NCBI RefSeq assembly: GCF_000769655.1
Contig: NZ_CP008887.1
Location: forward strand, 682,001 to 746,000
Direction: 5' to 3'
DNA length: 64,000 nucleotides
Source of the DNA: Thermococcus eurythermalis
GTDB lineage: Archaea; Methanobacteriota_B; Thermococci; Thermococcales; Thermococcaceae
Below the pieces are notes generated by a model that was given only the letters and a program-made list of their open reading frames with translations, had not been told where the DNA came from and ran no database searches. Positions 1-8,640 of this stretch are shown in pieces. Position 1 is the first letter of the stretch. Each line of letters begins with the position of its first letter. The position numbers were made by a program, and so were the translations under genes.

Positions 1-54
1 CTGAAAGAAGTTGAGGAGTGGATGAATGAGTGGAGCCCTCAACATAAGTGCTAG
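1..54 (+). CDS. 3' end of a gene entering from the left (partial)
   Basis: Seventeen sense codons run in frame from the first base to a TAG stop at 52-54, ending in the residues WSPQHKC. The stretch is acidic and helix-like (KEVEEWMNEW). The stop overlaps by four bases the stop of the convergent gene on the minus strand, a spacing common in compact archaeal genomes. If real, this is only the last part of a gene whose body lies outside the window. The fragment is too short to identify and no function is proposed. Confidence 0.4.
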   Translation: MKEVEEWMNEWSPQHKC

Positions 55-1520
55 ACGTATTTGGCGATTTCTGTAATCTTGTCCGTTAGGTATTTTTCAA
101 ATGCCTTTTTGTTTAATACGATGAAAGGTGCAGCATCTGGCCGTGTAACTAGCCGTGAAGTGATTCCAAGTCTGTTCATATCTGCCAACACCTCGGCTAC
201 TGCTGTCTCAGGGAGTTCTAATATCTGTAGGAGTTCCTCATAGGTTCTCCGGGCAGTTTGTGCATGCACTATTTCGGAAACTCTAGCAATCACATAATAA
301 GCACTCAGCTTTTGGGCGTAATATGCTAACTGTGGTGGCTCTTTCGTGCGCGAGATAAAGAACTCAAAGAGCTCTCTGGGAGCTTTATAAACTTCCTCAA
401 TGGGGTGCCATCTTGAGTCATACAGGTAATCCTTTATTGCAAGTCCAAATCTTTCTAGTTCTTCAAAGAGGCTAAGCGCAAAGTCTCTTAGTGTTGTATA
501 CGCTACAAACTTTGTGAATAGTGCTATGGATGGGGAGGTAAGACGAATGTATGAGCTTCTTCCTATATAGATTGATTTCATGATTTTCAGTGGATTTTTC
601 TCATAGGGTTCTGGTTTGTATAGTACTCCGTCGTAGAGTTTCCTCATTGGATTTATTGGATAGCTTATGTAAAAGTCATCTTGGCCTGGATACCTTGTTG
701 ATAATGAACCCATCAAGACAATCCATATCTGGGAGCCATAATTTTGAATGAGCCTGCCAAGTTCGTCCTGATATTTACTGATTGTTTTAGTAACAATTGC
801 GTGACCTGCTTCTCTCCCCCGTTCGTTCGGGAATAACACCAACTTTCTGCTGTATCCAGTTCCGACTCGTTGAGTGTTAACAAGTTGTAGTTTCTCAAGG
901 ATTGCTAACACTTCCGGTGGAATGTTTACAGTTTGATATTCCCCAGGCATCCTTGCCGCAGGGTTATATCCCACTCGTTTTTCCGCTTGGAGTTCCCCCG
1001 AAATGTAGACTCTTCTCAGTGCATCAAACACGTCTTTCTCGTACATCTCCAAGCCAATGTCATAGAGTTCATCTCGTATCTCTTGGAGGATGGAAGAGGC
1101 TATGTTTTCTATCTCAATCTCTGGTTCTTGTTGGAGTCCCCCTCTAAAATACGGGTGAGTTGGAGGTATTCTTAGGTCCCGGCGAAGCTCATGTTCAAAG
1201 GAAGTCGGATCGAGAACCTTTACAATTTCTCCATCAACCAAAATTTTATCCACGTGTTTTGAAGGGCGAAGGACGATAATGTATTTGTATGTGTACCCAT
1301 TCATTACCAGCTTCTTGGCATCTCTGGCGACATCCCCGCTGTCTACAATCTCCACTCCTATTGTTATATGGCCCTTTTTACCGACGACGTCGGTTCTTCC
1401 GTATCCTCCTTCTGGGATTCTCGCAGGTGTTTCTTCTTGAGCCGTGAATCCATAGAATCGAAGAATCTGCACAACGTCTTTTTGTATTAAGTTATGGTCA
1501 GAAAATGTCCATTCAGTCAT
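51..1520 (-). CDS. Unrecognised protein with nuclease-like N-terminus and C-terminal winged-helix-like region
   Basis: The protein has about 490 residues and I do not recognise its family. The first 110 residues contain a D-x(n)-(E/x)-x-E-like arrangement (GRTDVV, then VGVEIVDSGD, then a K-rich strand and YIIVLRPS) that could be a PD-(D/E)XK nuclease-like fold; this is inference from pattern only. The middle holds LMGSLSTRYPGQDD, which weakly recalls a nucleotidyltransferase GS...D motif. The last 80 residues (YEELLQILELPETAV onward) look like a winged helix. I chose the ATG at 1520 over a GTG at 1529 because a GGTGA ribosome site at 1526-1530 covers the GTG and sits five bases before the ATG. 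It is a single gene lying downstream of, and in the same direction as, ileS. Confidence 0.7.
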   Translation of the reverse strand: MTEWTFSDHNLIQKDVVQILRFYGFTAQEETPARIPEGGYGRTDVVGKKGHITIGVEIVDSGDVARDAKKLVMNGYTYKYIIVLRPSKHVDKILVDGEIVKVLDPTSFEHELRRDLRIPPTHPYFRGGLQQEPEIEIENIASSILQEIRDELYDIGLEMYEKDVFDALRRVYISGELQAEKRVGYNPAARMPGEYQTVNIPPEVLAILEKLQLVNTQRVGTGYSRKLVLFPNERGREAGHAIVTKTISKYQDELGRLIQNYGSQIWIVLMGSLSTRYPGQDDFYISYPINPMRKLYDGVLYKPEPYEKNPLKIMKSIYIGRSSYIRLTSPSIALFTKFVAYTTLRDFALSLFEELERFGLAIKDYLYDSRWHPIEEVYKAPRELFEFFISRTKEPPQLAYYAQKLSAYYVIARVSEIVHAQTARRTYEELLQILELPETAVAEVLADMNRLGITSRLVTRPDAAPFIVLNKKAFEKYLTDKITEIAKYV

Positions 1521-1610
1521 AGCTGTCACCGTAATTGATGTCTGAGAATTTAATTTTAACTTTTACGATTAAAATGGTGAAACAAGTGAAGGCTGAAATA
1601 AAAAAATTCC

Positions 1611-4600
1611 TCACTCCACCTTCTCAATCCCTATCTTCGCCTGCACTTCGGGCCACTCGACGACGAATCCCTTCGCCTCTCCGAAGACCACCTCGGTTGC
1701 CCTCGTCTCCTTCTTTATGTAGTCGAGGTTCTCCTCGAGCAGTTCGCGGTTCTCGTCGGTGGTCTCGATGGTGACGGCAATTCTGTCGTTGACGTCCAAA
1801 TCAAGGCGCTTGCGCATCTCCTGTATCCTCCTGACGAACTCTCTGGCGAGGCCCTCGGCGAGGAGCTCCCTCGTGAGGGTCTTGTCCACGAAGACCCTTC
1901 CTCCCTCGAACTCCTCGCTGACGAAGAAGTCGGGCAGTTTCTCCTCGATGGTCAGGTGCTCCCTCGTGAGGTGGAAGGTCTTTCCTTCGAGTTCAACGTC
2001 CATCTCACCCTTCTCGTAGAGTTCCCTTCCGTGCTCGTTTATCCAGTCTATCACGAGTTTTGCGTCGCCCTTGAACTCCGGCCCGACCTTGGCGAAGTTG
2101 GGCTTGATGACGAGCTCGCGCTCGACCTTTCCGACGACCACTTCTTTGGCGTTGAGCTGGTCGCGCAGGATTCTGTTGAGCCTCTCAACGGCCTTCTTCA
2201 CGGTCTCGTCCTCGGTCTCGACGATTATCCTCCTGACCGGGTAGCGGAGCTTTATCTTGGCCCTCTGCCTCGCTGAAGAGCCAGCCTCGACTATCTTCCT
2301 TACCGCCTCCATCTCGCGCTCAAGCTCCTCGTCTATGGCTTCCTCGTCGGGCTTTGGCCAGTCGAGCATGTGGACGCTTTCCACGCCGAGGAACGGCCTG
2401 AGCATGTTCTGGTATATCTCCTCGGCTATGTAGGGCGTGAACGGGGCCATCAGCCTCAGCAGGACGTCGAAGACCTTCCAGACGGTGTAGTAGGCCGCCA
2501 ACTTGTCCGGGTCGTCGCCCTCGACCCACATGCGCTTCCTGATTAAGCGAACGTACCACCTGCTCAGGTCCTCGACGACGAAGTTGTAAATGGCTCTCGT
2601 CGCTTTCGTCAGCCTGAAGGTCTCTATACCCTCTTCGACGTCCTTTATGAGCCCGTTGACCCTGCTGAGTATCCACCTGTCTTCCTCGCGGAACGGAAGC
2701 TCCTCTGGCTTGAGCTTCGTCGGGTCAAAGTTGTCGAGGCTCATGTATGTGGCGCTGAGCACGTAAACGTTCCAGAGTATGTTGAGCATTCTCTTGACCT
2801 GAGCCAGGCCCTTCCAGCTGAAGCGGAGGTTCTCCCAGGGGTTGGTGGCCCAGAGCATGTAGAACCTGAATGGGTCCCTTCCCTCCTTCTGGACGACCTC
2901 CTCGGGCCTTATGATGTTGCCGAGGCTCTTGCTCATCTTGTCTCCCTTCTCATCGAGGACGTAGCCGTGCATGGCCACCTTCCTGTACGGCACGGTGTCG
3001 AAGGCTATGACGCTCGCGGCCTGCTGGGAGTAGAACCACTTGGTGACCTGGTCTTCGCCCTCGACTATGAAGTCGGCCGGCCAGAGCTTCTCAAAGAGCT
3101 CCTTGTTGCGTGGGTAGTCGAGCGACGCCCAGCTCGCTATTCCGCTGTCGAACCACACATCAACGACGTCTTTAACGCGCCTCATTTCCTTGCCGTTGAC
3201 CTTTATGATGAAGGCATCGACGTAGGGCCTGTGCAAATCTTCTGGGCCAAGCTTCTCCTCTATGACCCTGAGCTTCTCGTTGTAGTCCTCCGGAAGTTCT
3301 ATCCTCTCGCCGTTAACCTCTATGGCCACAGAAAGTCTTACAAGCTCCTCAAAGCTTCCAACGACGTATATCTCGCCGTCCTCGCTCTGCCATATCGGGA
3401 GCGGTATTCCCCAGTACCTCTGCCTGCTTATGACCCAGTCGCCCGAGTTCATGACGCCGTTGTCGTACCTTACTTTGACCCACTCGGGATACCACGTAAC
3501 CTTCTCGTCGTTCTCCTTGATTATCTTGTCCTTCACCTTGCTGACCTTGAGGAACCACTGGTCGGTCGCCCTGAAAATCAGCGGGGTCTTACAGCGCCAG
3601 CAGTGCGGGTACTTGTGCTCTATCGTTCCGGCCTTCACGAGGTAGCCCTTCTCCTTTAGGTGCTCTATTATCTCCGGGTCGGCGTCCTTGACGTAGACGC
3701 CCTTCCACCTGCCCTCGGTGTAGCGACCCTGGTCGTTGACCGGGCTGTAAACAGGCAGACCGTACTTCTGCCCGACCTCGAAGTCCTCCTCACCGTGGCC
3801 CGGCGCGGTGTGAACCAGTCCGGTACCGTCCTCAAGCGTAACGTGCTCGCCGAGGATTACGCGGTGCGCCCACTCGTACTTCTCGCGGAACTCCCTCTGC
3901 CTCGGGTACTCGTCGAGAAGGACGTGAACGTATCTCACTCCCTCAAGCTCCTCGCCCTTGAACTCCTCGACCACCTCGCCCCTGACCCCAACCTCAGCAA
4001 GAACGCGCTCGACGAGAGCCTTCGCGATTATCCAGTACTCCTCGCCGTTCTCGGTCTCGACCCTAACCCTCGCGTAGTCGTACTCGGGGTGAACGGTAAC
4101 GGCTAAGTTGGCCGGGAGCGTCCACGGTGTGGTAGTCCAGATGAGGAGATACTCGTTCTCCTTGCCCTCGACCGGGAACTTGACGTAGATGCTCGGGTCC
4201 TTCCTGACCTTGTACTCACCGCGAACCTCGTGCTCGGCCAGAGCGGTCTCACAGCGCGGGCACCAGTGGAGGACGCGCTTGTCCTTCTCCAAAAGCCCCT
4301 TCTCCCAGGCCTTCTTGAGCGTGAACCAGCCGGACTCTATGTACTCGTTCTTTATGGTCATGTAGGGATTGTCCCAGTCCATCCAGATTCCGAGCATCTT
4401 GAACTGCTCGGTCATTATCTTCAGGTTGTTGAGGGCGAACTCCTTACACTTCTTGATGAAGTTGTCAACACCTATCTCGGTCTCGATGTCCTTCTTGGTT
4501 TTGAGCCCGAGGGCCTGCTCGACCTTGACCTCTATCGGCAGGCCGTGCATGTCGAAGCCCGGCTGTCTCCTAACGTTGTAGCCCTGCATGGTCCTGAAGC

Positions 4601-4811
4601 GGATTATCATGTCCTTGATTATCTTGTTCCAGGCCGTTCCGAGGTGTATCGCACCGCTCACATAGGGTGGTCCGTCGAGGAAGTAGTACTTCGGGCCGTT
4701 CGCCCTGCTGGCCTTGACCTTCTCGTAGGTGTTGTTCTCTTTCCAGAACGCCTCTATCTTTTCCTCAAGCTTGCCTGGGTTGTATTCTCTAAACTCTGGC
4801 TCCTTAATCAT
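1611..4811 (-). CDS. ileS: Isoleucyl-tRNA synthetase
   Basis: This class I aminoacyl-tRNA synthetase (1066 residues) charges tRNA-Ile with isoleucine in the cytoplasm, using ATP. The HIGH-type motif is present as HLGT at residues 56-59 after GPPYVSGAI, and the KMSKS loop is present as DKMSKSLGN near residue 625. Two CxxC pairs, HWCPRCETA and PHCWRCKTP, lie in the editing and catalytic halves. The length matches archaeal IleS. The anticodon-binding and C-terminal regions are complete, ending GIEKVE. A GAGGG ribosome site precedes the ATG. It is transcribed divergently from the NTP phosphatase gene at 4972. Confidence 0.98.
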   Translation of the reverse strand: MIKEPEFREYNPGKLEEKIEAFWKENNTYEKVKASRANGPKYYFLDGPPYVSGAIHLGTAWNKIIKDMIIRFRTMQGYNVRRQPGFDMHGLPIEVKVEQALGLKTKKDIETEIGVDNFIKKCKEFALNNLKIMTEQFKMLGIWMDWDNPYMTIKNEYIESGWFTLKKAWEKGLLEKDKRVLHWCPRCETALAEHEVRGEYKVRKDPSIYVKFPVEGKENEYLLIWTTTPWTLPANLAVTVHPEYDYARVRVETENGEEYWIIAKALVERVLAEVGVRGEVVEEFKGEELEGVRYVHVLLDEYPRQREFREKYEWAHRVILGEHVTLEDGTGLVHTAPGHGEEDFEVGQKYGLPVYSPVNDQGRYTEGRWKGVYVKDADPEIIEHLKEKGYLVKAGTIEHKYPHCWRCKTPLIFRATDQWFLKVSKVKDKIIKENDEKVTWYPEWVKVRYDNGVMNSGDWVISRQRYWGIPLPIWQSEDGEIYVVGSFEELVRLSVAIEVNGERIELPEDYNEKLRVIEEKLGPEDLHRPYVDAFIIKVNGKEMRRVKDVVDVWFDSGIASWASLDYPRNKELFEKLWPADFIVEGEDQVTKWFYSQQAASVIAFDTVPYRKVAMHGYVLDEKGDKMSKSLGNIIRPEEVVQKEGRDPFRFYMLWATNPWENLRFSWKGLAQVKRMLNILWNVYVLSATYMSLDNFDPTKLKPEELPFREEDRWILSRVNGLIKDVEEGIETFRLTKATRAIYNFVVEDLSRWYVRLIRKRMWVEGDDPDKLAAYYTVWKVFDVLLRLMAPFTPYIAEEIYQNMLRPFLGVESVHMLDWPKPDEEAIDEELEREMEAVRKIVEAGSSARQRAKIKLRYPVRRIIVETEDETVKKAVERLNRILRDQLNAKEVVVGKVERELVIKPNFAKVGPEFKGDAKLVIDWINEHGRELYEKGEMDVELEGKTFHLTREHLTIEEKLPDFFVSEEFEGGRVFVDKTLTRELLAEGLAREFVRRIQEMRKRLDLDVNDRIAVTIETTDENRELLEENLDYIKKETRATEVVFGEAKGFVVEWPEVQAKIGIEKVE

Positions 4812-4935
4812 CCCAGAACCCTCCAGAAGTGATAGTTACGGCTAACCCAGAAGAGGGCTTAAGCCTCGAAACGGGCGGAGCGAAGGATAAAACACTCCCC
4901 CCTCATGGGTATCGGGCCAGAATTGGGAAGCGAGC

Positions 4936-4942
4936 TTATAAG
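4936..4942 (+). promoter_or_regulatory. TATA box for the NTP phosphatase gene
   Basis: TTATAAG lies about 33 bases upstream of the ATG at 4972, with a GGTGGTG ribosome site just before that ATG. Transcription starting 25 bases downstream would give a very short leader that still contains the ribosome site. The assignment is by position and composition only. Confidence 0.5.
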
Positions 4943-4971
4943 GTTTTCTACCAACTGGCTTCGGTGGTGGT

Positions 4972-5514
4972 ATGAGAATCGCGGTCGGCTCAACCAACCC
5001 AACGAAGGTCAAAGCCGTTGAGAACGTGATGAGACGGATTTATGGCGACGTTGAGGTCTTTGGCGTTGAAGTGGACAGCGGCGTTTCAGACCAGCCTATC
5101 GGTCTGGAGGAGACAACGCGGGGAGCAGTTAACAGGGCAAAACAGGCCTTGGAGAAGACCGGTGCCGACCTCGGCGTGGGAATCGAGGCGGGGATATACC
5201 CGTTCCCAAAAACGCTGACGGGCTACCTCGATATTCAGGTCTGCGCGGTGGCGAGCCCAGATGGGATGATAACCGTCGGCCACGGGCCGGGCTTTGAGTA
5301 CCCGCCGGTCGTCATCGAGAAAGTCCTCAATGAGGGCGTTGAAGTGGGAATCGCTATGGGCGAGCTCGTCAAAGACCCTGAGCTCAAGAAGAAAATCGGC
5401 GCGATAGGCGTCCTGAGCAAAGGGTTGCTCACGAGAACGGAACTCAACGAGATTGCAGTCCTGATGGCGATGATACCGAGGCTGAACCGTGAGCTCTATT
5501 TCGAGAAGGAATAA
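4972..5514 (+). CDS. Inosine/xanthosine triphosphatase, YjjX (DUF84) family
   Basis: The protein has 180 residues. YjjX-family enzymes hydrolyse non-canonical purine nucleoside triphosphates (ITP, XTP) to keep them out of nucleic acids. The N-terminus [17 protein letters not shown] carries the S-x-N-x-x-K phosphate-binding signature. The central GIEAGIYPF and the downstream VCAVASPDG with [10 protein letters not shown] are typical of the family. The length is normal and the start is supported by GGTGGTG directly upstream. It is a single gene divergent from ileS. The chance that it belongs to the related HAM1/RdgB group is low, because that family has a different N-terminal motif. Confidence 0.92.
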   Translation: MRIAVGSTNPTKVKAVENVMRRIYGDVEVFGVEVDSGVSDQPIGLEETTRGAVNRAKQALEKTGADLGVGIEAGIYPFPKTLTGYLDIQVCAVASPDGMITVGHGPGFEYPPVVIEKVLNEGVEVGIAMGELVKDPELKKKIGAIGVLSKGLLTRTELNEIAVLMAMIPRLNRELYFEKE

Positions 5515-5524
5515 CGGGAGTGTA

Positions 5525-5576
5525 CCCTCCCCGACCGTCCCCCGCTCATTCATCACGGGGGTGTGAGAGGGGAGGG
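5525..5576. repeat. Nested GC-rich inverted repeat
   Basis: The outer arms CCCTCCCC (5525-5532) and GGGGAGGG (5569-5576) are perfect complements. Inside them, CCCCC (5539-5543) pairs with GGGGG (5557-5561). It begins 10 bases after the NTP phosphatase stop and could form a long hairpin in the transcript. It has no T-tract, so it is not a classical archaeal terminator; it may be an RNA-stability element or a decayed repeat. Confidence 0.55.
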
Positions 5577-5645
5577 CGGTTACGGTTAGGCTTTCGGGTT
5601 TTAAGATTTTATGGAGTTTTAGCCAAGCACTGTCAACGGTAGAGT

Positions 5646-5654
5646 TTTATAATC
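5646..5654 (+). promoter_or_regulatory. TATA box of the PIN gene pair
   Basis: The run TTTTATAAT lies about 20-30 bases upstream of the two candidate start codons of the small gene at 5671/5683. Transcription would begin close to the first ATG, which argues for the second ATG (5683) as the translated start. Confidence 0.55.
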
Positions 5655-5682
5655 CGTCGCGGATAAAAGAATGGGGAGAGTT

Positions 5683-6015
5683 ATGGCGTCTGATGTAAGG
5701 GCGATTGAGTTAATGCTTAAGACCGACGAAGAAGCCAGGCGTTCGGTTAGTGAATGGATTGTCCAGCTCGCGAGGAAAATTCATGAGAAGCCCGAGGACA
5801 TAGTGTGGTTTTTTGAGATGAAACGACTGATGAGGGAAGTTGAAAGGCTGGCCACTACCGTTACTGATGAAGAGCTTGAAAAGTGGGAACGTGAACTGGA
5901 GGAGGAGCATGTTGGGATAGATTACAACCTTGAGGAACTTATGAAGATAGGTGAGCGGAGCTTTAAGAAGTTTAAACGCATCGAGGTGAAGTTGAGAGAG
6001 TTAGGAGTTGTTTGA
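5683..6015 (+). CDS. Small helical protein upstream of a PIN-domain gene, possible antitoxin
   Basis: The protein has about 110 residues, is charged and almost certainly helical (MASDVRAIELMLKTDEEARRS at the start, KFKRIEVKLRELGVV at the end). I do not recognise the family and see no DNA-binding motif such as AbrB or ribbon-helix-helix. The ATG at 5683 follows GGGGAGAGTT; a further ATG at 5671 in the same frame has a weaker ribosome site. The stop at 6013-6015 is one base before the ATG of the PIN gene, so the two are co-transcribed and probably translationally coupled. That layout fits a toxin-antitoxin pair, but the role is inferred only from context. Confidence 0.7.
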   Translation: MASDVRAIELMLKTDEEARRSVSEWIVQLARKIHEKPEDIVWFFEMKRLMREVERLATTVTDEELEKWERELEEEHVGIDYNLEELMKIGERSFKKFKRIEVKLRELGVV

Positions 6016-6016
6016 G

Positions 6017-6496
6017 ATGGCGGGTAAAATCAAAGTTGTGTTAGATACATCCGTCCTTATTAGTGCGTTGAAGTCTAAGGACCTTCCAAAATCTCCAGCG
6101 TGGCATATATTAAAGGCCCTTCAAAGGGGCTATATCGTAAATTTTGTCTCAGATGAAATCATCGAGGAAATGAAAACTCAGGTTCTCGGCATCGGTATGG
6201 AAACGGGGTTTACGAGACGTGCATTGCGGATTTTGGCGATGGTTATTAAAAACAGTGTCATGGTTCGTCCTCGGCGAAAGTTCTCCGATGACCATGAGTT
6301 CCTAAAGAACCTGGGGGACCCGAATGACGCTAAGTTCTTTGACGTGGCCTACGCCAAGAAAGTGGATTATATTATCTCGGAAAACACGAAGCACATCGTC
6401 CAGATGAGGGATGAAGCCACCAAAACTTATCGTTTTGATGGAAGAAAAGTTAAAATCCTGAGGGCGGGAGAATTTGTAAGAGAAGCCTTACGATGA
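6017..6496 (+). CDS. PIN-domain ribonuclease-like protein
   Basis: The protein has about 159 residues and covers one PIN domain. PIN proteins are Mg-dependent ribonucleases, often VapC-type toxins. The first acidic site is in VVLDTSVLISAL near the N-terminus, a middle acidic patch is SDEIIEEM, and the C-terminal acidic residues are in GDPNDAKFFDVAY and DYIISEN. It best resembles the 'putative toxin, PIN family' group rather than the shortest VapC proteins. The ATG at 6017 is supported by GGAG at 6004-6007; a TTG at 6008 is less likely. The gene overlaps the convergent gene on the minus strand by nine bases at its 3' end. Confidence 0.85.
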   Translation: MAGKIKVVLDTSVLISALKSKDLPKSPAWHILKALQRGYIVNFVSDEIIEEMKTQVLGIGMETGFTRRALRILAMVIKNSVMVRPRRKFSDDHEFLKNLGDPNDAKFFDVAYAKKVDYIISENTKHIVQMRDEATKTYRFDGRKVKILRAGEFVREALR

Positions 6497-6871
6497 AGCT
6501 TTCTCCTCGACCTGTCTCTCCTCCTCGGGCTCGCCCCTTCTCCTGCTCTCGTTCTTGATGACCTGAATGACGTAGTCGATGAACTTCCTGACCTCCTCAA
6601 GGTCTTCCTCGGGGATGTCCTGGATTTTCTTGTTCTTGGTCTTGTACGTCAGCAGTTTAAGGAGCGCGAGCCTTCCGAGGGCCGTCTTGGTGCTTATCTC
6701 TCCGTTCTTCCAGTCGCGCCATATGGCGTTTGCTATGCCGTAGAACTCCGGGATGCTGTCAAGCCCGGGATCGTCAACGTCTATGACTTCCTTTCCCAAG
6801 TACTTGTAGCGCTTCTCCTTTTCTTCCTTTGAGAACTCTCTGGTCTTCTTCTTGATGTAAGCGTGCACCAT
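6488..6871 (-). CDS. Conserved-looking hypothetical protein, charged and helical
   Basis: The protein has 127 residues with no motif I can name. It is rich in K, E and R, is probably all-helical, and ends in a disordered acidic tail (EPEEERQVEEKASS). A perfect GGAGGTG ribosome site at 6878-6884 sits six bases before the ATG at 6871. An in-frame GTG at 6880 lies inside that site and is therefore unlikely to be the start. It stands alone between the transporter and the PIN gene. The strong ribosome site and host-like codon use support a real gene. Confidence 0.75.
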   Translation of the reverse strand: MVHAYIKKKTREFSKEEKEKRYKYLGKEVIDVDDPGLDSIPEFYGIANAIWRDWKNGEISTKTALGRLALLKLLTYKTKNKKIQDIPEEDLEEVRKFIDYVIQVIKNESRRRGEPEEERQVEEKASS

Positions 6872-6934
6872 GGCAACCACCTCCGGAAAATGGTTCGCTC
6901 TGATAATTTATTAACCTTTTGTTTCCAAATCTCT

Positions 6935-7765
6935 CTACCGGTGGTTCCGTATCTCGTTCCAAACGCCTGCCATGATTAAAGCCGCACCGAGGTAGCCCTT
7001 GAGGCTCAGGACTTCTCCTATCGTCAGAAAGGCCGATATGTGGCCGAATATCGGCTCGGCAGAGTATATCAGCGCCGCTTTATGGGCCTTCGTGTTCCTC
7101 TGGTGCTTCACCTGGAGTGTGAACGCTATAACGGTAGCGAATACCGAGGTGTATAAGATGCCGAGCCAGGGGAGGGGGTTCTTTGGAAGTACGAAAGGTT
7201 CAAAGATGAGGGCAAACGCCAGCGAGAGGACGAAGTTCCAGAATATCTGCCAGAATGCCAGGCTGAGGTAGTCTTTCTCCCCGAACTTCTGGATGAGAAC
7301 TATCTGGAAGGCGAAGCTGAGGGCGCAGAACACTGTGAGCAGGTCGCCGTAGTTGAAGTCCAGGCTCGCCCCTGAAATCAGGTAGAGACCTGCCAGGGCC
7401 ACCGCCAGCGAGATTACATCCCGTGGCTTGAGCCTATCTCTGAGAATGAAATACGCTATGAACGGTGTAAAGACGACGTAGAGCGAAGTGATGAAGGCTG
7501 AATTCGAGGCTGTAGTGTATTTGAGGCCCACTATCTGGAACCCGTGGCCGAAGAACAGAGTGAGCCCAACGATAAACCCCTCCTTGAGTGTCTCCTTCTT
7601 CAAGACCTTTGACCTGAAAACGAGGAGCATCAGGAGGGACGCCAGACCGAAGCGGTAAGCTAGAAAGAGTATCGGCGGGAGGTAGTCAAGGCTAACCTTC
7701 ATCGCGGGGAATGTAAAGCCCCATATCGCCGTGATGCCGAGGAGTATGAGCTCCGAGCGGTTCAT
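6935..7765 (-). CDS. DMT-superfamily transporter with EamA repeats
   Basis: This 276-residue membrane protein has about ten predicted transmembrane segments arranged as two EamA halves. The first opens with LILLGITAIWGFTFPAMK, and the second begins near GDLLTVFCALSFAFQIVL. The pattern AIWGFTFPA in helix 1 and EPIFGHISAFLTIGE in helix 9 are typical of drug/metabolite transporters. These proteins move small metabolites across the cytoplasmic membrane; the substrate cannot be read from sequence. It ends on a short charged tail (EIRNHR). It is a single gene with no close partner. Confidence 0.9.
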   Translation of the reverse strand: MNRSELILLGITAIWGFTFPAMKVSLDYLPPILFLAYRFGLASLLMLLVFRSKVLKKETLKEGFIVGLTLFFGHGFQIVGLKYTTASNSAFITSLYVVFTPFIAYFILRDRLKPRDVISLAVALAGLYLISGASLDFNYGDLLTVFCALSFAFQIVLIQKFGEKDYLSLAFWQIFWNFVLSLAFALIFEPFVLPKNPLPWLGILYTSVFATVIAFTLQVKHQRNTKAHKAALIYSAEPIFGHISAFLTIGEVLSLKGYLGAALIMAGVWNEIRNHR

Positions 7766-7956
7766 CGCGTTCGTTACTGTCCCTGTGTGTTTATAAACTA
7801 TTTCATCGAAGAAGACAATTCAGATGAATATTGGGTCGTTAAGGCAGGAGAAGCTGAGGAAATCAAAAAGCGCCTGAGTCTTTAACCTTTTCTTTTAAAC
7901 CTCTGGTTTTGGTGGCCTTTTTAAGGCATTACTGCCAAAGTAATAACGGTGATGTT

Positions 7957-8388
7957 ATGGTCGAGTATAAGGACATGGTTCTAAAGGTTGTTGGAGAGAG
8001 GCTCTCCCCGACCAAGATGAAGGTCAAGGCCGGAGATTTTGAGATAGTGATGGACAAGCTCGGTGGAGAGGCTCCTAGCCCAATAGACTACGTTCTTGCC
8101 GCCCTCGCCGGCTGTATAAACATAGTTGCCACCCTTGTTGCCAAGGACATGGGGATAAACATCGAAGACCTGAGCGTTGAGGTCGAGGGCGTCTTCAACC
8201 CCGGGAAGCTCTACGGCAAGGGGGACCAGAGGGCCGGATACAAGGAGATAAGGGTCAAGGTTAAGGTGAAGACCGACGCGGACGAGGAGACCCTCAAGAA
8301 GTGGCTTGAGCAGGTCGAGGAGCGCTGTCCGGTCAGCGACAACCTGGCCAACCCGACCCCCGTAAAAGTCGAGTTCGAGAAGTGCTGA
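7957..8388 (+). CDS. OsmC/Ohr-family protein
   Basis: The protein has 143 residues. OsmC-like proteins reduce organic peroxides through two cysteines. Both are visible: Cys53 in ALAGCINI and Cys124 in EERCPVSDN, with the usual GEAPSPIDYVLAALAGC context. I chose the ATG at 7957 because GGTGAT lies just upstream and because the 16 codons before it in frame (from a GTG at 7909) run through a TATA-like CTTTTTAAGG. It is a single gene, and peroxide defence is the family-level role. Confidence 0.9.
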   Translation: MVEYKDMVLKVVGERLSPTKMKVKAGDFEIVMDKLGGEAPSPIDYVLAALAGCINIVATLVAKDMGINIEDLSVEVEGVFNPGKLYGKGDQRAGYKEIRVKVKVKTDADEETLKKWLEQVEERCPVSDNLANPTPVKVEFEKC

Positions 8389-8460
8389 AGGTTCCAGCTC
8401 TCCTTCTTTTGTATTCCTCTTGGGTAGCTTGAAAAGTTTGAGTGCGGTTTATTGAACTGA

Positions 8461-8640
8461 CCTCCTCCCCGCCCTAAAGGGCGAGGGTTCCAACGAGTTA
8501 ACCCCTCGCCAGTGATGGGGAGGTTTGAGGGGTTCTCATTAGGGCAACCCTTGAAAAGGGTTCTTCGAACCCCTCGGGGAGGGTCTTCCCCCCGTTACCC
8601 CTCCTCTGAGCATAAAGCCCGCCCAGATTCGGGGTTATGG
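8461..8640 (-). ncRNA. Candidate omega RNA (reRNA) overlapping the tnpB 3' end
   Basis: In characterised systems the TnpB guide RNA is transcribed from the 3' part of tnpB through the right end. Here that stretch is dense in hairpins: AACCC/GGGTT at 8546-8562, CCCTCCCC-type pairs around 8570-8590, and the terminal CGCCC/GGGCG at 8470-8483. The matching protein tail after residue 390 is low in recognisable fold, as expected where an RNA scaffold constrains the codons. The guide would be read from flanking DNA below about 8460. This is inferred by analogy; limits are rough. Confidence 0.35.

Noticed and set aside
1535-4832. Several long plus-strand frames opposite ileS (for example 2967-3659 and 4230-4832)
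   Set aside because: They mirror the reading frame of ileS, have no ribosome sites and encode sequences of skewed composition. ileS itself is certain.
8389-8460. A tnpA gene next to tnpB
   Set aside because: Neither flank of the element holds a frame long enough for a Y1 transposase or any HUH motif.
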